DNA of 64,000 nt from Pandoraea bronchicola (GCF_902459805.1 NZ_CABPST010000016.1:62001-126000); one strand, 5' to 3'; numbered from the stretch's first letter, positions 55,424 through 64,000 are shown. Notes: generated by a model from the letters alone, not told the origin. Numbers and translations: made by a program.

Positions 55424-56492
55424 GGTAATCCCCGGTTTTCCACGGGGTTCAAAAGAAGAAACTAAGCGGCCATGGCCAACCGCTGCTTTGGCGTGAATCC
55501 GCCCAGGGCCATGCTCGGGCGGTCATGATTGTCCAGTCCACATCTAATCGGTCACGAAGCGCTGCACGTGGTCCAAGTCTTCCCAGGGGTACTGCGACAG
55601 CCATTCGTGCCGCACGGTCCGGTTGAATCGTTCGACATACGCATTTTGCTGCGGCTTACCGGGCTGGACGTGGTCGAGCCTGATGCCGTACTGTCGGGCC
55701 CATTCGATGATCGCCGCGCTCAGGTACTCGGGCCCGTTATCGCACCGAATCGCTTTTGGCCTGCCGCGCCAACCGATGATCTGCCGCAGCGCACGAATCA
55801 CGTGTTCGGACGGCAATGAGCAGTCGATCTCGATGGCGAGTGCCTCGCGGTTGAAGTCGTCGATCACGTTGAACAGCCGGATGCTGCGTCCGTCGGTCAG
55901 TGGGTCGTACATGAAGTCCATCGACCAGACCGGGGACGGCGCAAGGCACCGCTACCTGCCTGACCGGTCGCTTGCGCGGCTTGATCCGCAGGTTCAGTTC
56001 CAGTTCGCGATAGATCCGGTACACGCGCTTGTGATTCCAGCCGAAGCCCTGCACGTTGCGCAGGTACAGGAAGCACGGCCCGAAGCTCCGGTTCCGATAG
56101 TTGTCCGTCAGGCGCAGCAGCCTGTTCGCAATCTCGCCGTTCTCGGCGCTGCGCCTACCGACGTACCGATAACAGGCCTGGCTGATCCCAAATGCCTCAC
56201 ATGCCAGCCGGATCGATATGCCCCGGCTGGACACTGCACGCATGGCCATCTCACGCCGGCAAGATGGCCTCAGTCTTTTTCTGCGAGCGCCTCCGCTACG
56301 ATCTCGGCCTTGATCTTCTCCTCGACGTACATCTTGCGCAGCCGGGCGTTCTCGACCTCCAGCTCCGTCATCCGCGCGATCAGCGAGACGTCCATGATCT
56401 CCCTGTCCGTGAATCTCGATTTCTTCATGCCGTAGAACTCCCTCAACGAGAAAATTCAACTTCTGATTACACCGGTTTTCGGGGCCATTACC
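55424..56492 (-). mobile_element. Degenerate IS3-family element, copy B (inverted relative to copy A)
   Basis: The ends GGTAATCCCCGGTTTTCCAC at 55424-55443 and, in reverse, GGTAATGGCCCCGAAAACCG ending at 56492 are the inverted repeats of the lineage seen at 13.5 kb. Length is about 1069 bp. The shared ACTAAGCGGCCATGGCCA sequence near one end also links the two copies. It lies about 310 bp from the tRNA-Arg gene. Confidence 0.85.
55450..56428 (-). pseudogene. IS3-family transposase, orfA deleted and orfB frameshifted
   Basis: OrfA (ATG 56428) reads KKSRFTDREIMDVSLIARMT, then a zipper ELEVENARLRKMYVEEKIKA and EIVAEALAEKD before a stop, so the middle of the HTH is missing. OrfB runs SCRREMAMRAVSSRGISIRL, ACEAFGISQACYRY, then [20 protein letters not shown]. 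It shifts frame at about 55940. The core then continues as [46 protein letters not shown] and ERFNRTVRHEWL. Asp, Asp and Glu are all present but not in one frame. Non-functional. Confidence 0.87.
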
Positions 56493-56802
56493 AGGCGCGC
56501 AGCGTAGACAACGCCAATCGATTTCTCCCATCGGGACTAACGAGGTTGTCCAGATGAGTTAATTTCGAAACAATTTATTTGGATGCAAATGTAACTGGAA
56601 TGGTACTGACGTGAGGAGCATGTCAGCACAAAAAGTTAGCCCCGCCGAGGCTCGCCGTAGCTCGACAAAGCAAGCAGCGGGCCTCCGACACGCGCCATGG
56701 ATATTGATTTGCGTGGCCGGAAATAACCTACACAGCGCCTTACACGAGAAAAATAGCTACGATTTCGGCGGTTTGAAAATCGCGAAAACTCTTGATTTTT
56801 GT
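56493..56802. other. Gene-free interval beside the tRNA
   Basis: About 310 bp between IS copy B and the 3' end of tRNA-Arg. No integrase gene or recognisable attachment repeat is seen in it. Confidence 0.5.
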
Positions 56803-56879
56803 TGGCCTGCCCAGAGGGATTCGAACCCCCGACCGTCGGCTTAGAAGGCCGATGCTCTATCCAACTGAGCTATGGGCAG
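56803..56879 (-). tRNA. tRNA-Arg (anticodon TCT)
   Basis: 77 nt including an encoded CCA. On the minus strand the acceptor CTGCCCA pairs with TGGGCAG, the D-arm is GCTCAGTTGGATAGAGC, the anticodon stem TCGGC/GCCGA encloses loop CTTCTAA (anticodon TCT), and the T-arm is GGGGGTTCGAATCCCTC. The discriminator is G. The 3' end faces the accessory region to the left, the usual orientation for a tRNA used as an island insertion site. Confidence 0.97.
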
Positions 56880-57093
56880 TGCGTGGCGGCGGCGACCGGG
56901 TGTCGCTGCCGGTGAGTATCGGCGTGATCAGGTGCAGCAGACGAAGCGCATTTAGCGCACCAGATGCATCACATCCGAGTAATCTGCGATTATAGCGCAC
57001 GCGCATCCCAATTTCATGGCCGTCACTTCAGGATATGTCCCCTTTACGTGCCATCCCGTTCGCATCTAGACTGCTTACGTGGAGGAGCGCGTC

Positions 57094-58299
57094 ATGAACG
57101 AGATCGAACGCGAACAACGATTTGGCGCCCATAACTACGCACCGCTACCCGTGGTGCTTTCGCACGCCAAAGGTGTCTGGGTCTGGGACGTCGAGGGCAA
57201 TCGCTATCTCGACATGATGAGCGCCTACTCGGCCGTGAGCCACGGCCACGCGCATCCGCGTCTGGTCGCCGCCCTCACCGCGCAGGCGCAACGCCTGGCC
57301 GTCGTCTCCCGTGCTTTCTACACCGACCGGCTCGGCGCTTTCCTCGAACGCTTGTGCGACCTCACCACGCTCGGGGGCGCGCTGCCGATGAACACCGGCG
57401 CGGAAGCCGTCGAAACGGCCATCAAAGCGGCCCGTCGCTGGGGCTACAGCGCCAAACGTATCCCCGCCGACAAAGCCGAAATCATCGTCGCCGACGGCAA
57501 TTTCCACGGACGCACGACCACCATCGTCGGCTTCTCCTCCGAACCCGCCTATCGCGCCGACTTCGGCCCGTTCACCCCCGGTTTCGTCCACGTTCCCTTC
57601 GGCGATATCGAAGCGGTACGCGCCGCCATCACGCCCAATACCTGTGCCGTGCTGTTCGAGACGATTCAGGGCGAAGGCGGCATCGTCGTGCCGCCTGACG
57701 GTTTCCTGCGCGCGCTGCGCCAGCTCTGCACGGCGCAGAACGTCCTCATGCTGCTCGACGAAATTCAATCGGGACTCGGTCGCACCGGCCGCTGGTTCGC
57801 CTATCAGCACGAAGACATCGTGCCCGACGGCGTCATGCTCGGCAAAGCCCTCGGCGGAGGGCTGCTGCCGGTGTCGGCGTTCGTCGCACGACGCGACATC
57901 ATCGATCTGTTCGAGCCCGGCAGTCACGGCTCGACCTTCGGCGGCAACGCGCTGGCCGCCACCGTCGCGCTGGAAGCGCTCGACGTCATGGCCGACGAGG
58001 ACCTGCCGGGAAGAAGTGCCGAAATGGGGGAATACCTGCTCTCACGGCTGCATGCAATTCACTCGCCGCTCATTCGAGAAGTGCGAGGACGCGGCCTCTG
58101 GGCCGGCCTCGAAATCGATCCGGCGCGCGCCGACGCGCACGACCTGTCCATGCGCATGCTGCGCCGTCGCGTGCTTGCAAAGGAAACCCGCGCGACCGTG
58201 CTGCGCCTCGCGCCGCCGCTCGTCATCGAGCGCGCTGAAATCGATGCCTGCATCTCGGCGCTCAAAGCCGTGCTGGCCGAAGCCGAGGCCGACGTATAA
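57094..58299 (+). CDS. rocD: Ornithine--oxo-acid aminotransferase
   Basis: 401 aa from ATG 57094 with GGAGG at 57081-57085. Class III PLP aminotransferase: FGAHNYAPLPVVLSHAKG at the start, MNTGAEAVETAIKAARRWGY near 100, ADGNFHGRT, LLDEIQSGLGRTG with Asp222, and the PLP-binding Lys251 in GKALGGG. The start and the LAV..RAFY region are typical of RocD. It converts ornithine and 2-oxoglutarate to glutamate semialdehyde and glutamate in arginine/ornithine catabolism. First protein gene right of the tRNA. Confidence 0.95.
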   Translation: MNEIEREQRFGAHNYAPLPVVLSHAKGVWVWDVEGNRYLDMMSAYSAVSHGHAHPRLVAALTAQAQRLAVVSRAFYTDRLGAFLERLCDLTTLGGALPMNTGAEAVETAIKAARRWGYSAKRIPADKAEIIVADGNFHGRTTTIVGFSSEPAYRADFGPFTPGFVHVPFGDIEAVRAAITPNTCAVLFETIQGEGGIVVPPDGFLRALRQLCTAQNVLMLLDEIQSGLGRTGRWFAYQHEDIVPDGVMLGKALGGGLLPVSAFVARRDIIDLFEPGSHGSTFGGNALAATVALEALDVMADEDLPGRSAEMGEYLLSRLHAIHSPLIREVRGRGLWAGLEIDPARADAHDLSMRMLRRRVLAKETRATVLRLAPPLVIERAEIDACISALKAVLAEAEADV

Positions 58300-58311
58300 G
58301 AGCAACGCCGG

Positions 58312-58641
58312 TCAGTGTGCCGACGATTTCGACCAGAGATTCATCACCAGAACGCCCGCAATGATGAGCGCCATGCCGACCATCGCTGGCGCGTCGAGCT
58401 TCTGTCCGAACAGCACGCGTGAGGCAATCGAAATGAGCACGATGCCGAGGCCCGACCACATCGCATAGGCAATGCCCACGGGAATCGTGCGCAACGTAAG
58501 CGACAGCATGTAGAACGCCACGCCGTACCCCACGACGACCAGCGCCACCGGCCCGACGCGCGTGAACCCCTCCGATGCCTTGAGCGCCGACGTCGCAATC
58601 ACCTCCGCGACGATCGCCACCAGCAGGTACAGATACGCCAT
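58312..58641 (-). CDS. Small multidrug resistance (SMR) efflux protein, EmrE-like
   Basis: 109 aa from ATG 58641 with GGAG upstream. Four membrane segments; the essential Glu is residue 13 ([18 protein letters not shown]), and the WSGLGIV motif ([14 protein letters not shown]) near residue 62 is that of EmrE-type pumps rather than guanidinium exporters. It probably exports quaternary cations with proton exchange. Convergent with rocD (12 bp between stops) and divergent from alaC. Confidence 0.93.
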   Translation of the reverse strand: MAYLYLLVAIVAEVIATSALKASEGFTRVGPVALVVVGYGVAFYMLSLTLRTIPVGIAYAMWSGLGIVLISIASRVLFGQKLDAPAMVGMALIIAGVLVMNLWSKSSAH

Positions 58642-58820
58642 CGAAACTCCTCGTGTGCTCAAACGCTAGAACCGCCCATCATAACCGACGGGTTCCGGCG
58701 CCATGTCCCGCAAAAATCGCTTGCCTAAGCGCCTCGCGCCGCGCTACAGTCGCCATCACGGTGTGGCCAGCACACTGGCGTCGCTCGGACGGTTCCGGGC
58801 GCTTACGTTACAGGATCACC

Positions 58821-60038
58821 ATGTCTAGCTCTCAGGGCTCGCGCAGCTTTTCGCGCATCAATCGTCTTCCCCCGTACGTTTTCAACATCACCGCCGAGCT
58901 GAAGATGGCGGCACGCCGCCGTGGCGAGGACATCATCGATCTGTCGATGGGCAATCCCGATGGCGCCACGCCGCCGCACATCGTCAGCAAGCTCGTCGAA
59001 GTCGCTCAGCGCCCCGACACACACGGTTATTCGACCTCGCGCGGCATTCCGCGTCTGCGCCGCGCCATCACGCGCTGGTACAAGGATCGCTACGACGTCG
59101 ATCTCGATCCGGAGCGTGAAGCCATCGTCACCATCGGCTCGAAGGAAGGTCTCGCTCACCTGATGCTCGCCACGCTGGACCAGGGCGACACGGTGCTCGT
59201 GCCGAATCCGTCGTATCCGATTCACATCTACGGCGCCGTCATCGCCGGCGCCAACATCCGCTCTGTGCCGATGACGCCCGGCATCGACTTCTTCACCGAA
59301 CTCGAGCGCGGTATTCGCGAGAGCCATCCGAAGCCGAAGATGGTGATCCTCGGCTTCCCGTCGAACCCGACGGCGCAGTGCGTCGAACTCGAATTCTTCG
59401 AACGCGTGGTCGACCTCGCGCGCAAACACGACATTCTGGTGGTGCACGATCTGGCCTATGCCGATATCGTGTACGACGGCTACAAAGCGCCCTCGATCAT
59501 GCAGGTGCCCGGCGCGAAGGACGTGGCCGTCGAGTTCTTCACGCTGTCGAAGAGCTACAACATGGCCGGCTGGCGCATCGGCTTCATGGTCGGCAATGCC
59601 GAGCTGGTCGCCGCACTCGCGCGCATCAAGAGCTATCACGACTACGGCACGTTCACGCCGCTGCAGGTCGCGGCCATCGCCGCACTTGAGGGCGATCAGC
59701 AATGCGTCGAAGAGATTCGCGCCCAGTATCAGCGCCGCCGCGACGTGCTCTACAAAGGATTGACGGAAGCCGGCTGGACGGTCGATCTGCCGCGCGCCTC
59801 GATGTACATCTGGGCACGCATTCCCGAACCGTATCGCGAACTCGGCTCGCTTGAATTCGCCAAGAAGCTGCTGGCGCAAGCCAAGGTCTCGGTCTCGCCG
59901 GGCATCGGCTTCGGAGAATACGGAGACGAGTACGTGCGCTTCGCATTGATCGAGAACGAATCGCGCATTCGTCAGGCCGTGCGCGGCATCAAACACATGT
60001 TCCGCGAAGACGGACTGGTGCAGCCCACGGTCGCTTAA
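58821..60038 (+). CDS. alaC: Alanine-synthesizing aminotransferase (class I/II PLP)
   Basis: 405 aa from ATG 58821 with AGGA upstream; the open frame begins earlier but that part is not family-like. The start [47 protein letters not shown] and the PLP lysine motif [17 protein letters not shown] identify the AlaC/YfdZ group. It transaminates pyruvate with glutamate to alanine. A strong terminator follows 30 bp after the stop. Confidence 0.94.
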   Translation: MSSSQGSRSFSRINRLPPYVFNITAELKMAARRRGEDIIDLSMGNPDGATPPHIVSKLVEVAQRPDTHGYSTSRGIPRLRRAITRWYKDRYDVDLDPEREAIVTIGSKEGLAHLMLATLDQGDTVLVPNPSYPIHIYGAVIAGANIRSVPMTPGIDFFTELERGIRESHPKPKMVILGFPSNPTAQCVELEFFERVVDLARKHDILVVHDLAYADIVYDGYKAPSIMQVPGAKDVAVEFFTLSKSYNMAGWRIGFMVGNAELVAALARIKSYHDYGTFTPLQVAAIAALEGDQQCVEEIRAQYQRRRDVLYKGLTEAGWTVDLPRASMYIWARIPEPYRELGSLEFAKKLLAQAKVSVSPGIGFGEYGDEYVRFALIENESRIRQAVRGIKHMFREDGLVQPTVA

Positions 60039-60070
60039 ACCGCCGCCCCTCACGCATCACCGCCCAAACC

Positions 60071-60108
60071 CATCGGGGCGCACTCGTCAGAGGCGCCCCG
60101 ATGTTTTT
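60071..60108 (+). terminator. Intrinsic terminator after alaC
   Basis: An 11-bp stem CATCGGGGCGC/GCGCCCCGATG around an 11-base loop, then TTTTT. It ends the alaC transcript and also lies near the convergent AraC gene. Confidence 0.9.
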
Positions 60109-60124
60109 GATAGATCGCAAACAC

Positions 60125-60904
60125 TCAGCGCGACGCCGCGAGATACCGGCTCGGCGCGGCACCCAGCACCTGGCGAAACGCCGCCGCAAACGCACTCGGA
60201 CTTCCATACCCCAGATCGAACGCGATGCGCGTCACGGGCTGTCCTTCGTTGAGCCGCTCAATCGCGGCCAGCAGACAGACCTGTTGACGCCACTCCGCAA
60301 AACTCACGCCCGTCTCCTCACGAAACCGGCGCGTGAACGTGCGACGGCTCATCGACGCCATGGCAGCCGCGTCATCGAGACCCGTCGCCATCGATGGTGC
60401 GGCGAACACCGCCCGGCAAACCCGTGCCAGCTGCGCGTCGTCGGGCAGCGGCGCGTGCAACGACAGGTGCGGCATCGCGGCCATCTCGGCAACCAGCAAC
60501 GCCATGAGCTTGCCGTCGCGCGCGCTTTCGTCGTACATCGACGGCAGATCGACGGCGCCGTCCAACAACTGTCTGAGCAACGGCGAGACACCATACACAC
60601 AACAGCGATCCGGAAGTCCGGCGGCGGCCGAGGCATCGGGCGTCACGAAGGTGTTGAGCATGGTCACGGGACCGCCCATCGTCATGGCGTGCGCGACGCC
60701 GGCCGGTATCCAGCAGGCACGCTGCGGCGGCACGAACCACCGGCCGTCCGGGGTCGACACCGTAATCATGCCGCGAGAGGCGAACGCGAACTGCCCGCGC
60801 GCATGCGCATGCTCAGGGAACGTAAGCCCCGCCGGGTAGTCGTTGGCCGTCACCACCACGCCTCGCGGCAGGTGCTCGTAGGGATCGATCAGCGTATTTC
60901 GCAT
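60125..60904 (-). CDS. AraC-family transcriptional regulator with cupin sensor
   Basis: 259 aa from ATG 60904; the frame is open further upstream but those residues are not family-like. The cupin (PAGLTFPEHAHARGQFAFAS, FVPPQRACWIPAGVAHAMTM) occupies the first 110 residues. The AraC HTH pair follows: GLDDAAAMASMSRRTFTRRF, SFAEWRQQV, then TRIAFDLGYGSPSAFAAAFR and LGAAPSRY. This is the NimR/YdeO-like short AraC type, which usually controls a neighbouring efflux or catabolic gene. Effector unknown. Confidence 0.92.
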   Translation of the reverse strand: MRNTLIDPYEHLPRGVVVTANDYPAGLTFPEHAHARGQFAFASRGMITVSTPDGRWFVPPQRACWIPAGVAHAMTMGGPVTMLNTFVTPDASAAAGLPDRCCVYGVSPLLRQLLDGAVDLPSMYDESARDGKLMALLVAEMAAMPHLSLHAPLPDDAQLARVCRAVFAAPSMATGLDDAAAMASMSRRTFTRRFREETGVSFAEWRQQVCLLAAIERLNEGQPVTRIAFDLGYGSPSAFAAAFRQVLGAAPSRYLAASR

Positions 60905-61057
60905 GGCCCGGATTCTACAGACAATGACCCGCCATCGGCAGCGGGCACATAGCGGCGCCACTACGATGGGCGTCCCTAATCCGGTTATCCGGCGGCCAGA
61001 ACGCGAGCCGGCCGCCGGACGGTCACCCCCTTTCAGAGTTCGGAGTTCGGAGTCGAG

Positions 61058-61879
61058 ATGCCCAATACCTTTCACCGCGTCGGTCAAGGCCCCCATGCCG
61101 TCATTGTGCTGCACGGCTGGTTCGGCGACGCCCGCTCCTTTCAAGAATGCGAACCGTGGTTGTCTCGGGAGGCGTTCAGCTACGTCTTCATGGACTACCG
61201 TGGTTACGGTGGCATGCGTGACGCCCCCGGTGTCTACACCGTCACCGAAATCGCAGAGGACGCCATCGCGCTGGTCGATGCCCTCGATCTGCCCACCTTC
61301 AGTCTGATCGGCCATTCGATGGGCGGCATGGTCAGCGAGAAGGTTGCCGCCCTCGCCCCTCATCGCGTACGCAAACTCGTTGCCATCGCCCCTGTGCCGT
61401 GCGGCGGCGTGCCCTTCGACGCCCCTCGGCGCGCGCTATTCGAAGGCGCCGCGACTTCACAGGACCACCGCAAGACGATCATTGCACGCAGCACCGCCCA
61501 CCGTTTGCCGTCGTCATGGGTCGAATGGAAAGCGCAATACTCGGCGACACATTCGTCTGCGCATGCGTTCGCGGCCTACTTCAACGCCTGGGCCGACACG
61601 GACTTCAGCAACGAGATCCAAAGCACGCTGCCGGTCAAGGTTCTGGTTGGCGAACACGATCCGACGTTCAACGCGGCGCTCATGGCGAAGACGTATTTGC
61701 GTCGCTACGCGCACGCCAGTGTCGACACGCTTTGCAACGCCGGCCACTATCCGATGAACGAGACGCCTCTCGCGCTGGTCGCCGCCATCGAAGCCTTTCT
61801 GCTCGACGAGAGCGAGAGCCACGGCGCGGCGCCGAAAAAAAACGGGGAGTCCGCAGACTCCCCGTTCGCCTCGCGATGA
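61058..61879 (+). CDS. Alpha/beta hydrolase
   Basis: 273 aa. LHGWFGDARSF gives the oxyanion hole region, GHSMGG near 90 the nucleophile elbow (Ser), LVGEHDPTF the acid and AGHYPMNE the His, so the catalytic triad is complete. The layout is that of esterase or C-C hydrolase members. The substrate is unknown. The last 20 codons overlap a minus-strand terminator for the convergent operon, and the C-terminal AAPKKNGESADSPFASR looks like a by-product of it. Confidence 0.9.
   Translation: MPNTFHRVGQGPHAVIVLHGWFGDARSFQECEPWLSREAFSYVFMDYRGYGGMRDAPGVYTVTEIAEDAIALVDALDLPTFSLIGHSMGGMVSEKVAALAPHRVRKLVAIAPVPCGGVPFDAPRRALFEGAATSQDHRKTIIARSTAHRLPSSWVEWKAQYSATHSSAHAFAAYFNAWADTDFSNEIQSTLPVKVLVGEHDPTFNAALMAKTYLRRYAHASVDTLCNAGHYPMNETPLALVAAIEAFLLDESESHGAAPKKNGESADSPFASR
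61835..61865 (-). terminator. Intrinsic terminator of the acyl-CoA ligase/PCC operon
   Basis: On the minus strand ACGGGGAGTC/GACTCCCCGT with a CTGCGG-like short loop, followed by seven T. It lies inside the 3' end of the convergent alpha/beta hydrolase gene and 31 bp after the last PCC gene. Confidence 0.9.
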
Positions 61880-61895
61880 ACCATCGCTGGCTGCA

Positions 61896-62309
61896 CTACG
61901 CCGGCAACCACTCCTGCAACGTCACCTCGATGGTGATGAACGAGAGGTTGCCGCCACGGACAAAGCGTCCCGCGAACATGCGTCCGTCCGTGTCCGCCAC
62001 CATGCCGTGCAGCATGGGCAGCGCATGTGCAGCGTCGGGCCGAACATCCACCTCGCCAAACACGTTGAGGATTTCCACGCCGGGGCCACGCACCAGTTGC
62101 TCACGCCAGACGTCGCCCGCGCGAAACGCCAGACGTGCATCGATCAGACTCCCCACCGCGCCACGCACGATGGCGCGCGAGATGCCATGTTCCGCACACA
62201 GCGCCTCGATGCTTTCCGTCAGATCCTGATTCGGTTTGAGCCGTGCCACGACCAATCTGCCCAGCGTGCCGTTCTCAATGGCTACCGGAACATCCAGCGC
62301 TGCGCTCAT
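61896..62309 (-). CDS. PCC (PPC/DUF296)-domain protein
   Basis: 137 aa. LVVARLKPNQDLTESIEALC, EHGISRAIVRGAVGSLIDAR, LNVFGEVDVRPDAAHALPML, HGMVADTDGRMFAGRFV and a final ITIEVTLQEW match the PPC/DUF296 fold (plants and prokaryotes conserved). ATG 62309 overlaps the stop of the preceding gene (ATGA), so the two are translationally coupled. Bacterial members are small trimeric proteins of unknown role, sometimes called DNA-binding because of the plant homologues. Confidence 0.88.
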   Translation of the reverse strand: MSAALDVPVAIENGTLGRLVVARLKPNQDLTESIEALCAEHGISRAIVRGAVGSLIDARLAFRAGDVWREQLVRGPGVEILNVFGEVDVRPDAAHALPMLHGMVADTDGRMFAGRFVRGGNLSFITIEVTLQEWLPA

Positions 62310-62842
62310 GAGAGACCTCCGGCGACGGGGTGAAGCAGATGAAAGCGCGTCTCTTCGTCATCTGCGGTCACGTATCCGCCGTGCTCGAACAGACACAGGC
62401 GGATCACCACAGGCTCTTCTCCGGCCCATGTGTGATCGAGAATCAGATGACCGCCGTGCAACTCGCCGGACGGGTCGGAAAACCCCGCATGGCAATGCAA
62501 CAGCGTAGCGCCGTCGGCCGTGCGGCCGACTGTGATCGCGCCGCCGATCAGATCCACTTCCCGGGTTTCGTCGACCGGCGCCCCATACCCGAAGGGGCGC
62601 TCCGTATCTGCGGTGTTCTCGATCATGTGATACCGCAGACCTCGCGCGGTGCCCGCGCAGAAACGGCCGACGCCGCCGCCGTACGCATAGCGGGATAACG
62701 CCGCGCGTAAGGCCTCGCCGAGATTCGCACCAGACCGGATCGTCACGCGCAGTTCGTGCTGCCCGCTCAACACGCAGTCTTCCACACGGGGTAACGTGGG
62801 GGCGCCAGCATGCCGATAGATCCGTGAAAGCGCAGGTTTCAT
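62306..62842 (-). CDS. PCC/DUF296-like protein (second type)
   Basis: 178 aa from ATG 62842, overlapping the TGA of the acyl-CoA ligase (ATGA). GANLGEALRAALSRYAYGGG, VGRFCAGTARGLRYH, LIGGAITVGRTADGATLLHC and HAGFSDPSGELHGGHLI give the same outline as PCC domains, with a His-rich HCHAGF...GGHL part. More divergent than the 137-aa neighbour. They probably act together as partners in one complex or pathway. Confidence 0.75.
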   Translation of the reverse strand: MKPALSRIYRHAGAPTLPRVEDCVLSGQHELRVTIRSGANLGEALRAALSRYAYGGGVGRFCAGTARGLRYHMIENTADTERPFGYGAPVDETREVDLIGGAITVGRTADGATLLHCHAGFSDPSGELHGGHLILDHTWAGEEPVVIRLCLFEHGGYVTADDEETRFHLLHPVAGGLS

Positions 62843-64000
62843 AGTCGATAGTCTCCTTGCTCTTCGAGCATCGTCTTGATTTGCTTCTTCACGATCTTGC
62901 CGTAGCCCGACTTGGGCATGGCATTCCAGAATACGAAGCGACGCGGCCACTTGTAGCGAGCGATACGCGCTTCGAGATGTCCGAGCAGTTCATCGGCCTG
63001 AGCGGCCATGCCTTCCCGGGCGACCACCACCGCGAGCCCGCTCTCGCCCCACTTGGGGTCGGGCACGCCGAGCACCGCGCACTCCGACACGGCCGGGTGC
63101 GTGAGCAACGCTTCCTCGATCTCGCGCGGATAAACGTTCGAGCCGCCCGAGATGTACATATCCGACGCGCGCCCCGTGATGTACAAGAAGCCCTGTGCAT
63201 CCACATGTCCGAGATCGCCGGTGTGAAACCAGTCGTCCTTGAACGCCTTGGCATTTGCGTCCGGATTGTTGTGATACCCCATGAAGACGGCGGGCCCGCG
63301 CACGCAGATCTCTCCTGATGCAAACGGCGGCTGACGCTCGCCGCACTCATCGAGAATCGCCACCTCCATGCCTGTTCGCGGCACGCCACAGGTGCCGATG
63401 CGGGCGTCGGGCGCGTCGTCGTCGTCGCTGTGCAGCCACGGCGGCAATACGGTGATGTTGCCCGTCACCTCTCCCAGCCCGTAGTACTGCACCAGCACCC
63501 GGCCCAGCTTTTGCAGCGCGTACTTCTGATCTGCACGATACATCGGCGCGCCGGCATAGATCACGAACCGCAGTGAACGATGGTCGTAACGATCCACCGC
63601 CGGGTCCTCGACCAGCATCTTGACGATGGTCGGCACCGTGAACATATTGTCGACGCGATGACGTTCGATGGCCTGCCAGACCTGCTCCGCATCCATCTTC
63701 TCGCCCGGCAGCAGCACACTCGCCGCCCCGCGCGCTGTGTTGACGATGGCGTGAATGCCCGCGCCGTGCGAGAGCGGCGCAACCACCATCGAACGGCTGC
63801 GGTAGGTGATGCCGGGCATCAGGTCGGCCAGATGATTGGTGACGACGAAGGCCATCTGCCCGTGGGAGAGCACGCCCGCCTTCGGATGGCCCGTCGTGCC
63901 CGACGTATAGAAGAACCACAGCGGGTCCTCGTACTCGACTTCGGCCTCATAGCCGGGTGCGCCAAGGTGCTCGGCGACGAGCGTCTCGTAGTGCAGTTCG
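62839..64000 (-). CDS. Acyl-CoA ligase / AMP-binding enzyme (start beyond window)
   Basis: The minus-strand frame is open to the window end, so the N-terminus is missing (about 387 residues visible). The ATP-binding motif YTSGTTGHPKAGVLSH lies just inside the edge. YYGLGEVTG, GVPRTGMEVAILDECGERQP, WFHTGDLGHVDAQGFLYITG and the C-terminal catalytic lysine region PKSGYGKIVKKQIK identify the ANL superfamily, acyl-CoA synthetase type. It activates a carboxylic acid with ATP and CoA. It is followed by the two coupled PCC genes. Confidence 0.95.
   Translation of the reverse strand, partial: ELHYETLVAEHLGAPGYEAEVEYEDPLWFFYTSGTTGHPKAGVLSHGQMAFVVTNHLADLMPGITYRSRSMVVAPLSHGAGIHAIVNTARGAASVLLPGEKMDAEQVWQAIERHRVDNMFTVPTIVKMLVEDPAVDRYDHRSLRFVIYAGAPMYRADQKYALQKLGRVLVQYYGLGEVTGNITVLPPWLHSDDDDAPDARIGTCGVPRTGMEVAILDECGERQPPFASGEICVRGPAVFMGYHNNPDANAKAFKDDWFHTGDLGHVDAQGFLYITGRASDMYISGGSNVYPREIEEALLTHPAVSECAVLGVPDPKWGESGLAVVVAREGMAAQADELLGHLEARIARYKWPRRFVFWNAMPKSGYGKIVKKQIKTMLEEQGDYRL

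Noticed and set aside
1-64000. CRISPR array, restriction-modification or classical anti-phage system
   Set aside because: No regularly spaced short repeats, and no Cas, methyltransferase, nuclease or helicase genes were seen on either strand.

Overview
The window is a high-GC chromosomal stretch from a Burkholderiales bacterium. The gene families and tRNA type fit the Pandoraea/Burkholderia group, but the sequence alone does not fix the species. It has a left catabolic region (1-13.4 kb), a central patchwork accessory region (13.5-56.5 kb) and a right conserved-looking block (56.8-64 kb) that begins at a tRNA-Arg gene.

Left region: a set for uptake and oxidation of an aromatic or related carboxylic acid. 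It contains the tail of an MFS transporter, an MhpA-like FAD hydroxylase overlapping an NTF2-like protein, a RutE-type nitroreductase, a second NTF2/SnoaL-like protein, an OprB-type porin, a second MFS transporter, and a class D flavin monooxygenase. A winged-helix/TolB/TPR regulator lies between the monooxygenase and its likely flavin reductase. An AraC regulator and a BKACE (beta-keto acid cleavage) enzyme follow.

Central region: two decayed IS3-family copies of one lineage lie in opposite orientation at 13.55-14.51 and 55.42-56.49 kb and bracket about 41 kb rich in IS and gene remnants. Inside are: (a) a 1573-aa autotransporter followed by four co-oriented leaderless beta-rich proteins in the order large-small-large-small (558, 229, 566, 228 aa), apparently a duplicated two-gene unit and my main candidate for an undescribed system; (b) a minus-strand operon of two AraC regulators with degenerate receiver domains, an outer-membrane protein and an exported Cys-nucleophile amidase; (c) a hybrid histidine kinase, NarL-type response regulator and CSS-EAL phosphodiesterase; (d) outer-membrane and periplasmic proteins, an aquaporin and an exported serine hydrolase; (e) a LysR/SDR divergent pair present once intact, once with a dead SDR, and once as a LysR remnant; (f) a YadA-head-like protein paired with a fibre-like protein; (g) a gene-poor stretch at 52.2-52.95 kb with four intrinsic terminator hairpins, a possible small-RNA locus; (h) small membrane proteins and DUF4232/DUF4239 genes.

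Right region: tRNA-Arg(TCT) with its 3' end facing the accessory region, ornithine aminotransferase (rocD), an SMR efflux protein, alanine aminotransferase (alaC) with a terminator, an AraC regulator, an alpha/beta hydrolase, and a tightly overlapping minus-strand operon of an acyl-CoA ligase (cut by the window edge) and two PCC/DUF296-type proteins.

All family calls come from reading the translations. No database search was run.
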